NCBI GenBank assembly: GCA_023395755.1
Contig: JAEWYG010000130.1
Coordinates: 1-20,897 of the forward strand
Length of the DNA stretch: 20,897 nt
Source: Actinomycetes bacterium
GTDB taxonomy: Bacteria; Actinomycetota; Coriobacteriia; Coriobacteriales; Eggerthellaceae
Direction: 5' to 3'
Below are positions 15,218 to 20,897 of this stretch, one piece after another. How positions within the stretch are numbered: the first letter of the stretch is position 1; each line of letters begins with the position of its first letter. Made by a program: the position numbers and the translations under genes. Below the pieces are notes generated by a model. That model was given only the letters and a program-made list of their open reading frames with translations, made no database searches and was not told the DNA's origin.

Positions 15218-15365
15218 GCGCCCTCTGCTTCCACACTTCATCGTTCAGCTTTTCAACGCCCATCATAGCTTATTAAAACGAAGCAGGACAGGACTAGAGA
15301 GCGCCGACAGCCCCATAACTCTCCTATAAGGTGCCACCATACTGAAGCACGAAACCAACTCTCTA

Positions 15366-16172
15366 TCAAGGCAGCACGATACCAAAGTACTCAACGAGCA
15401 ACGTACGGAATTCTTCCTCATCAGCAATTACCCGTTGTCCTTTGCTTCCTGTGCGCACGTGGGTAAATTGGTTGTCGGTAATGGATACATTGCCATCGAT
15501 AGTACGACGATTTGCCATACGACGCTGGGTGAATATGCTATTGGGATGCGTGGAGGCAAAATGGGAAAGCGGCACGAAATCAACCGTATCTACCGGTTGA
15601 TCAAGAAAAGCGAGCACGGGCACCGGTAACCGTTCCTTCTCGTCTTCAACCGAACCACCGTAGCTGATATTCCACCACGAACCTTGTGCTACTTCAAGGC
15701 GAAATACCTGACCGCACGAAACAATGCGCGCACCATTTTCCAACGGTAGGGCACAAGCCGAAAGAGGCCCGCCATACCCCACATCGCAGTATAGTTTCTT
15801 TCCACTCAACTCAACGAGAACACCGCGATGCATAACCGGTTGCTGATAACCATAGTTCTTCAAACTACGTGCTAGACAAGGTGTAGTCCTAAAACCCACT
15901 TCAGTTAGAAACGCTTCAAATAGGGCGTTCAGCTCAAAACAATAACCCCCGCGTTTGCCAACAATTATCTTCTCAAACAAAGCGGGAATGCCAAGAGGAA
16001 CGGGACGACGATAATCGCACACATCAAAGTTTTCGAACGGGATAGCGCACTGGTGAGCTTCGATAATACGGTTGAGCAGGGCTCCGTCGAGCTGCCCGGT
16101 CGCAGGCGTAAGACCCAAGCGTTTCCAATAGAGATCAATATCGGGCACTGGCGCATACAGCTCTTCGTACAT
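15366..16172 (-). CDS. Arylamine N-acetyltransferase (NAT family)
   Basis: The 268-residue protein has the three-domain NAT fold and catalytic triad: C78 in KRGGYCFELN, H115 in PVMHRGVLVE and D130 in YCDVGYGG. These enzymes transfer an acetyl group from acetyl-CoA to arylamines, arylhydrazines or N-hydroxyarylamines through a cysteine intermediate, in the cytoplasm. In gut bacteria they can acetylate drugs such as 5-aminosalicylate; that is family knowledge and not demonstrated here. The N-terminal EELYAPVPDIDLYWKRLGL and the IPFENFD motif are typical. GGGAGGG lies upstream of the ATG at 16172. The gene has about 150 bases before the next co-directional gene and about 220 after MurT-GatD, so it may be transcribed alone. 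Confidence 0.95.
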   Translation of the reverse strand: MYEELYAPVPDIDLYWKRLGLTPATGQLDGALLNRIIEAHQCAIPFENFDVCDYRRPVPLGIPALFEKIIVGKRGGYCFELNALFEAFLTEVGFRTTPCLARSLKNYGYQQPVMHRGVLVELSGKKLYCDVGYGGPLSACALPLENGARIVSCGQVFRLEVAQGSWWNISYGGSVEDEKERLPVPVLAFLDQPVDTVDFVPLSHFASTHPNSIFTQRRMANRRTIDGNVSITDNQFTHVRTGSKGQRVIADEEEFRTLLVEYFGIVLP

Positions 16173-16394
16173 GGTGGGCTTCCCTCCCCTTAAGTGATTG
16201 GGGAAATTTTACGCACGCGACCCTACAACAACCTCCCACCAGCAGGGCGAAAAACCACCAAACTCAATCCAGAAGGATGATTTGGCAAGAACCAATCGTG
16301 TGATACAGCGCCTATCAGCACGGTACATAAAATGAAATAACTTCTCGATGCCGAAAATTTAATTACTCCCGAAAAGAATTCTGTCGAAAGCTCC

Positions 16395-18599
16395 CTATAC
16401 GCTTAATTGGCCTCGGATGTATTCATTGGCTGCCATTTCCACTGCGTCGTTTAAGGGAGAAAGCTCTGGTACGGGTGCACCCGACCGGCGCGCACGTCGT
16501 TCAAGAGCGCGAGCAATCAGTGCATCGGCAATCTCGGGGTTCTTGGGTAAAACAGGACCATGCAGATAAGTTCCAATCACGTTGCGATAAAGCACACCAT
16601 CACACTTGTCTTCGTCGTTATTGCCACACCCCGTTGCGGATACTACCGCGCCAAACGGTTCGACGCCCCCACCAAGATGTGTACGACCGGCATGATTCTC
16701 ATAACCCACTACCGGACGTGTAGCCAAATCCGACTTCAACGCGATATTACCAATAAGGCGGTCGCCCGAGCCTCCTGGAGCGCGTCCGGTTATCATATCT
16801 ACAACGTTCAGACCTTCAACTTCTTCATCGCCCAATAGCCACGTACGACCAAGCAGTTGATATCCACCACAAATAGCCAGAAGTACCCCATCATCTTCAA
16901 CATAAGCACGGAAGCTGTCCTTCATGCGAGAGAGCTCTTCGGAGGCCAATCGTTGTTCACGATCGGGTCCTCCACCCAAAAATACCAGATCAACGTTTTT
17001 AAAATCGATAGTTTCACCATAGTTCACCCGGCGTACTTCGACAGGAATACCTCGGTCGCGAGCGCGACGCTCCAACACTTTCACATTGCCGCCGTCACCA
17101 TAAAGGTTCAGCAGGTCTGGGAACAAATGAGCAACAACCAGCGGAGTCGCGCGTGAAGATTCTTCAAAAATTTCTTGCTCACTCTCACCGCATGCACTTT
17201 CGGGTTCGTTTTGTACCGCTACCTGCCGAGAAACCGCGTGCGTTGCAGCATTGGCAGTTCCGTTACCCGACGGCTCACTCATACGTGAAAGCTCGCTATG
17301 CACCGAAGGCAAGGCCGTGTAATTTGCAATAGCATAGACACGCAGGTCGCAAGCATCGTCCCCCAACTGAGCAAACACCTCGCTCATGGTATCTACCAAC
17401 TCGGCAGCAAGACCGGCGTACTTCAAGCGAACCTGCACGTCATTCTTACGAATGCCTCCAGCAAACACACGCAGGTGCGATTGTGTGGCGAGTTCTTCGA
17501 AATCGATATCCCATAGCCACGACACATCGCGGCCATCACCCTCTTTATCGTTCACAAAGAAAGCAACCGCTTTAGGGCCTTCATCCTGCATTATTAACTT
17601 GATATTCTGATTAAACCCTGTCGGGTTCTTCGCCAGGTTAAGCAGCGTGCGATAACCCCCAACCACAAATTCCTGCAGACGTCCGTTTTGAGGGTCAAAC
17701 GCATCGATAGCCTGCTGCAAAGAAGTTGCGGGTACGTTAGCAAGATCGGCTGCTGCCCAGGCAGCAAGTAGGTTATACACCATGTACGTTCCCGAAAATG
17801 GTGCTTTTATTGTAGCGTCATGGTGTGGCCCTTGCGCATAAAACGACAACCCCTCCAGCCCAATAACCACATTCTTCGCCGCACAATCTAATGTTGGACG
17901 AGCGAACCCACAGTTCGGGCAGGCGTAACTTCCCAACTGGCCGTATTGACGGAAATCGTAGTGCAACATAGTGGAGCACCGCTGGCACATCTGCGCATCG
18001 ATAACCGAATTTTGCGGAAGATGTAAGTCTTCTGCAATACCAAAAGCAATTGCAGGGTTCCCCGCACGCTCTGCAATGGCAGTACACAAAGGATCATCGG
18101 CATTATAGACAACCGTGGTACGCGGTGAGGCCTTCAGCGCCTTCACAATGCTATCTTGAATACGATCAATCTCACCCACACGGTCCAACTGATCGCGGAA
18201 TAGGTTCAGCAACACCGCATAGTCGGCCTTTAGGTGCGGGAGGATCTTAGCCAACCACAGTTCATCACACTCGAACACGCCCCAGTCGGCCTCGGTTGTT
18301 TGCAGCAGGGCAGTAGCAACACCCGAATCGAGGTTCGCGCCCGTACGGTTGCACACAACACGTTGCCCGGCCCGCTCGAGCGCATCGGCCAATAGGTTTG
18401 CCGTCGTGGTCTTGCCGTTGGTTCCCACGACGCATATTGAACCCCTTTTCAAGCGCGGGGCCAAGTCGCCAATAAGGCTTGGGTCAACGTATAGGGCTAT
18501 CTTTCCGGGAAAATTCGCCGCAGGACGACGAAACACATGCTTTAATCCCCACGTTGATACCGCACTAATAGCGCGAGCACTGGCGAACTGCAAACCCAT
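16395..18599 (-). CDS. murT-gatD: Fused MurT-GatD, lipid II isoglutaminyl synthase (glutamine-hydrolysing)
   Basis: This 734-residue chain joins two proteins that are normally separate. Residues 1-440 are MurT: ATP-binding GTNGKTTT (59-66), a zinc ribbon with C205, C208, C227 and C230, the DUF1727 motif NLAKNPTGFNQ (321-331) and DVSWLWDIDFE (358-368), likely including the aspartate that completes the amidase triad. A polar linker (about 441-484) leads to GatD, a class-I glutamine amidotransferase of the CobB/CobQ type, with nucleophile C577 in LAICGGYQLLG and H680 in GTYLHGPVLPKNP. Together they amidate D-glutamate of lipid II stem peptides, a step needed for efficient cross-linking in many Gram-positives. 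ATG 18599 has AAAGGA six bases upstream; the frame opens at 18695 without a better site. Both halves retain their key residues, so the fusion is probably active. Confidence 0.95.
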   Translation of the reverse strand: MGLQFASARAISAVSTWGLKHVFRRPAANFPGKIALYVDPSLIGDLAPRLKRGSICVVGTNGKTTTANLLADALERAGQRVVCNRTGANLDSGVATALLQTTEADWGVFECDELWLAKILPHLKADYAVLLNLFRDQLDRVGEIDRIQDSIVKALKASPRTTVVYNADDPLCTAIAERAGNPAIAFGIAEDLHLPQNSVIDAQMCQRCSTMLHYDFRQYGQLGSYACPNCGFARPTLDCAAKNVVIGLEGLSFYAQGPHHDATIKAPFSGTYMVYNLLAAWAAADLANVPATSLQQAIDAFDPQNGRLQEFVVGGYRTLLNLAKNPTGFNQNIKLIMQDEGPKAVAFFVNDKEGDGRDVSWLWDIDFEELATQSHLRVFAGGIRKNDVQVRLKYAGLAAELVDTMSEVFAQLGDDACDLRVYAIANYTALPSVHSELSRMSEPSGNGTANAATHAVSRQVAVQNEPESACGESEQEIFEESSRATPLVVAHLFPDLLNLYGDGGNVKVLERRARDRGIPVEVRRVNYGETIDFKNVDLVFLGGGPDREQRLASEELSRMKDSFRAYVEDDGVLLAICGGYQLLGRTWLLGDEEVEGLNVVDMITGRAPGGSGDRLIGNIALKSDLATRPVVGYENHAGRTHLGGGVEPFGAVVSATGCGNNDEDKCDGVLYRNVIGTYLHGPVLPKNPEIADALIARALERRARRSGAPVPELSPLNDAVEMAANEYIRGQLSV

Positions 18600-18894
18600 A
18601 GTCAATCCTTTCGGTTCAAGACGCGCACCAGTATAACCCCTAGACCAGACCTTCCTTGCACCGCCACCTTGTATGGTCAAGCGACCTCCATACAATTTTC
18701 AGTAGTAGAGTCTGAATTGTTACCCTCTGGTATCAATTATCGGACAAATGACATGGTACGGTATTTTAAAGCAGGGGTTTTTGGCTTTGGCCCTCCATCG
18801 AATTGCAGCGAGGTAGGCCTCATTGGGTAGGGTGAGGTTTAACGAATTCTGTCAACCTAACTATTGGCAAATTCGCCGCACACCGAGGAAACTT
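18600..18894. promoter_or_regulatory. Divergent promoter region between murT-gatD and the deacetylase gene
   Basis: These 295 bases carry the start signals for both genes. On the minus strand TATACT (AGTATA at 18630-18635 on the plus strand) is a fair -10 match 31 bases before the MurT-GatD ATG, but no good -35 is at the right distance. No clear promoter or operator for the plus-strand gene was recognised; its ribosome site GAGGAA is at about 18884-18890. Confidence 0.35.
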
Positions 18895-20352
18895 ATGAAC
18901 GAAAAACATCAAAAATGCCGTCCACGTAACGTCTCTGGAAAAACGCCAGCACCTTCGAGCGGAAAAAAGACCGCACAACAGACCTGCGACAAAAAGCTTA
19001 ACCAGGTGCAGGAGGATACCCGCCGCTCACGGCGTCCTATTGCTTACCCTTCGTCGTACACTACCGGCAGACCTGTCTCGCGATCTGGTCGTATTCCCGT
19101 CCAAAATAGAGTTTCGCACAAGCACCATTGCGACAACAACGACGAGCCCAAACCCGACGTTTCACCCTTAAAAGATCGCCTCCCTCGTATAGTCCCAAAG
19201 CAAAAATGCACGAACAAACGCTTGACGGGCCTTCTTGCCAGCATAGGCGCCGTAATCGTTTCCGCTCTCGGCATATTCCTACTCGTACTCAGCCTACCCG
19301 CAAGCATTACGCTCAACGGCTCCCCCCTTGACGTACGTGGAGATAAAACAATTGAAGATGCTCTAAAAGCAAGTGGTATTAAATTGCAACCCGGCGATTT
19401 AGTTGCCGTGGATGGCAGCCTTTTAGAGGTAAGTAAAGGCGAACCATTTCACGCTACCGTAAACGGTCAAATTACCCCGAGCCTACAAGTGAAATTAACC
19501 TCAGGAGATGTCGTTGAGGTAGGCAACGGCAAAGCAGTCGAAGAGCCATTCGAAGCTATTGAAAAAGAAGCTCCTTGCGAAGTTCAAAGTGAAGGCCATG
19601 GGGCTATCCATTTAGTTGAAAGCCCCGGAAAAAATGGCAAAAAATCTGTAAAAACCGGCAAACTATCAGGTATAACCGTAGAAACTATCACCCAAGAACC
19701 GGTCAGTCCCATAGTACGCAATGTATCACCCGAGGTCGGCAACGATAAAGTTATCGCACTTACCTTCGACGACGGCCCTTGGACAGATCAAACTGACGCA
19801 CTGCTAGATACGCTTGCTGCAAACAACGCGAAAGCAACGTTCTTTACCGTAGGTGATCGCATTGAAAAAGGAAAAGGTCACGAACAAATTAAACGTGCCG
19901 CAGCAGAAGGTCATCAAATATGCACTCATAGCTACGATCATGCACGCGGCAGTGGCAAGAGCACAAACCTCGGCTTCATGTCGCACGAAGAGCGCATTGC
20001 AGAAATCGAAAAGAGCTATGCGACCATCGAAGCCGCTACCGGACAGGAAGCAAGCCGCCTTTTTCGTGCGCCAGGTGGAAACTTCGGCTCCGAGGTAGTA
20101 GGAAGCATTGGACCACTTATCAAGGCGGAAATAGGATGGAACATCGACTCTCGCGACTGGAGCAGACCCGGCATTGATGCGATTGTCTCACAACTGGAAG
20201 ATGCTTGGTCAGGCTCGATCGTGCTTATGCATGACGGTGGTGGCGATCGATCGCAAACGATTGATGCACTAAAGTTAGCACTACCCCATTTAAAGAAACA
20301 GGGCTATAGCTTCATCACTATCGACGAGTTAATGAAATACCCTCTCTCATAG
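18895..20352 (+). CDS. Membrane-anchored polysaccharide deacetylase (NodB/PgdA type)
   Basis: The 485-residue protein has a basic, polar N-terminal region (1-107), one membrane span (about 110-135) and an extracytoplasmic C-terminal part. Just outside the membrane, SITLNGSPLDVRGDKTIEDA and the following 60 residues resemble a DUF348-like small beta-rich domain. The catalytic NodB domain occupies about 285-480: TFDDGPWT with base D292 and metal ligand D293, HSYDH with metal ligands H345 and H349, FRAPGGNFG, DSRDWSRPG and the closing LMHDGGG. Such enzymes remove acetyl groups from peptidoglycan GlcNAc or another envelope glycan, often giving lysozyme resistance; the exact polymer is not readable. 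ATG 18895 is preferred over the frame's opening at 18823 because GAGGAA lies five bases upstream. It diverges from murT-gatD, another envelope gene. Confidence 0.93.
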   Translation: MNEKHQKCRPRNVSGKTPAPSSGKKTAQQTCDKKLNQVQEDTRRSRRPIAYPSSYTTGRPVSRSGRIPVQNRVSHKHHCDNNDEPKPDVSPLKDRLPRIVPKQKCTNKRLTGLLASIGAVIVSALGIFLLVLSLPASITLNGSPLDVRGDKTIEDALKASGIKLQPGDLVAVDGSLLEVSKGEPFHATVNGQITPSLQVKLTSGDVVEVGNGKAVEEPFEAIEKEAPCEVQSEGHGAIHLVESPGKNGKKSVKTGKLSGITVETITQEPVSPIVRNVSPEVGNDKVIALTFDDGPWTDQTDALLDTLAANNAKATFFTVGDRIEKGKGHEQIKRAAAEGHQICTHSYDHARGSGKSTNLGFMSHEERIAEIEKSYATIEAATGQEASRLFRAPGGNFGSEVVGSIGPLIKAEIGWNIDSRDWSRPGIDAIVSQLEDAWSGSIVLMHDGGGDRSQTIDALKLALPHLKKQGYSFITIDELMKYPLS

Positions 20353-20368
20353 AACCAGTTTTAATGCG

Positions 20369-20387
20369 AATAGAGCCTCTATTTTTA
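20369..20387 (+). terminator. Weak hairpin with T-tract after the deacetylase gene
   Basis: AATAGA (20369-20374) and TCTATT (20378-20383) form a short stem around GCC, followed by TTTAT. It lies 17 bases past the stop. The stem is short and AT-rich, so efficiency is doubtful. Confidence 0.45.
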
Positions 20388-20475
20388 TCTATTCTACAGC
20401 CTAGGATATGGCTATAGTGAAATGATTATTTTTTGCGGCCGCACACGCAAGCGACCGAGAACGAAAGGGGTCGTT

Positions 20476-20526
20476 ATGCCTGCTCCATTACACCATCTTT
20501 GCCAGGTGGTTCCCTGTGGATGCTAG
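20476..20526 (+). CDS. Possible 16-codon leader peptide overlapping the transporter start
   Basis: ATG 20476 follows a good ribosome site (AAAGGGG, six bases upstream) and encodes MPAPLHHLCQVVPCGC before TAG at 20524-20526. It overlaps the GTG start of the transporter remnant in another frame. It could provide translational coupling, or it could show that the transporter's own 5' end is frameshifted. The peptide has no known homologue that I can name. Confidence 0.3.
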   Translation: MPAPLHHLCQVVPCGC

Positions 20527-20800
20527 CCAAATTACTGCTATTACGGTATTCGTTATAGCTATGGCCGCTATTATGACCGAGAAACTCCACCGCTCCCTCG
20601 TAGCTATCGTTGGGGCTATGCTCTTATTAGTATTGCACGTACTGCCCTTTGAAGCAGCCATGGAACATGTCGATTTCAACACCCTGGGCGTATTACTGGG
20701 CATGATGTTGTTCGTGTCCGTGGTGAAGCTATCGGGTATCTTCGAATATCTCGCCATTAAATGTGCGCGACTAGAAGATATGACCGATGAGAATCGGTGA
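20516..20800 (+). pseudogene. ArsB/NhaD-type ion transporter, N-terminal fragment only
   Basis: The 94-residue frame encodes the first three membrane helices of an ArsB/NhaD (ion transporter superfamily) permease: ITAITVFVIAMAAIMTEKLH, then VAIVGAMLLLVLHVLPFEAA and NTLGVLLGMMLFVSVVKLSG, followed by FEYLAIKCARL. This matches the start of proteins that are normally about 420-450 residues long. Here the frame ends at TGA after RLEDMTDENR, and none of the three frames of the next 97 bases continues the family. The protein is therefore truncated, most simply a remnant after deletion or insertion; the missing part could lie beyond the window. The start is GTG 20516 with AGGTGG upstream. Such permeases export or exchange ions or anions; the substrate is unknown. 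Confidence 0.65.
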
Positions 20801-20890
20801 AGCCCCCTTTATGCAGCTCGTGGGTTAGGCAATAATCGTTTCTATCAAGGAAAACGGTGGTTGCTTACCACATGCAATGAAGGAGGCTTC

Positions 20891-20897
20891 ATGCGTT
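20891..20897 (+). CDS. First codons of a gene running off the window
   Basis: ATGCGTT at the window edge follows AAGGAGG by four bases, a very strong ribosome site. Only Met-Arg can be read, so the product is unknown. Confidence 0.4.

Noticed and set aside
15242..15365. Possible small gene between rlmH and the N-acetyltransferase
   Set aside because: The plus-strand frames crossing it are antisense continuations over rlmH without ribosome sites.
16173..16394. Gap between the N-acetyltransferase and murT-gatD as a possible small RNA or gene
   Set aside because: No open frame with a ribosome site, strong hairpin or promoter could be supported; it probably only holds the N-acetyltransferase promoter.
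1..20897. CRISPR array, tRNA genes, insertion sequences or prophage attachment repeats
   Set aside because: I looked for regularly spaced direct repeats, cloverleaf-like T-loop sequences, transposase-like frames and long flanking repeats and saw none.

Overview
The window looks like a piece of an anaerobic actinobacterial chromosome, most likely class Coriobacteriia, family Eggerthellaceae. The reasons are: a LuxR-type regulator carrying a multi-membrane-span N-terminal half; a Tat-exported, lipobox-bearing FAD reductase of the fumarate-reductase-like superfamily; a MurT-GatD pair for amidated lipid II; and roughly balanced base composition with strong AGGAGG-like ribosome sites. This placement is inference from gene content; no species is claimed. 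No tRNA, rRNA, CRISPR array, transposase or phage gene was seen.

Layout. 1-2600: the 3' end of mscL with a C-terminal zinc ribbon; a convergent membrane-bound LuxR regulator; then a hairpin-rich stretch leading into a minimal LuxR DNA-binding protein. 2700-6120: a polytopic membrane protein of unknown family diverges from a YtcJ-type amidohydrolase, each ending at a strong hairpin. 6230-8330: a lipoprotein serpin, then a GntR/FCD regulator broken by one extra T. 8424-12511: a possible extracytoplasmic redox module, made of a Tat-exported flavodoxin-ferredoxin protein, a LysR regulator and a divergent Tat-exported FAD reductase, with a TGTAAAA-N4-TTTTACA operator candidate in the divergent promoter region.

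12593-18599 is a run of minus-strand housekeeping genes: an ACT-domain protein, folE, exodeoxyribonuclease III, rlmH, an arylamine N-acetyltransferase and a fused MurT-GatD. A sequence identical to the ParB site parS lies between the ACT gene and folE; with rlmH nearby, this suggests an origin-proximal location. 18895-20897: a membrane-anchored polysaccharide deacetylase, then a truncated ArsB/NhaD-type transporter and the first codons of another gene.

How the genes fit together. MurT-GatD and the deacetylase both act on the cell envelope. The LysR, FAD reductase and flavodoxin-ferredoxin genes plausibly form a substrate-induced respiratory unit with unknown acceptor. The amidohydrolase and the divergent membrane protein may be an uptake and hydrolysis pair. 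The most noteworthy items are the exported flavodoxin-ferredoxin with its LysR/reductase context, the MurT-GatD single-chain fusion, the perfect parS site, the lipoprotein serpin and the frameshifted GntR gene. I did not find a defence system or anything I can defend as a wholly new system.
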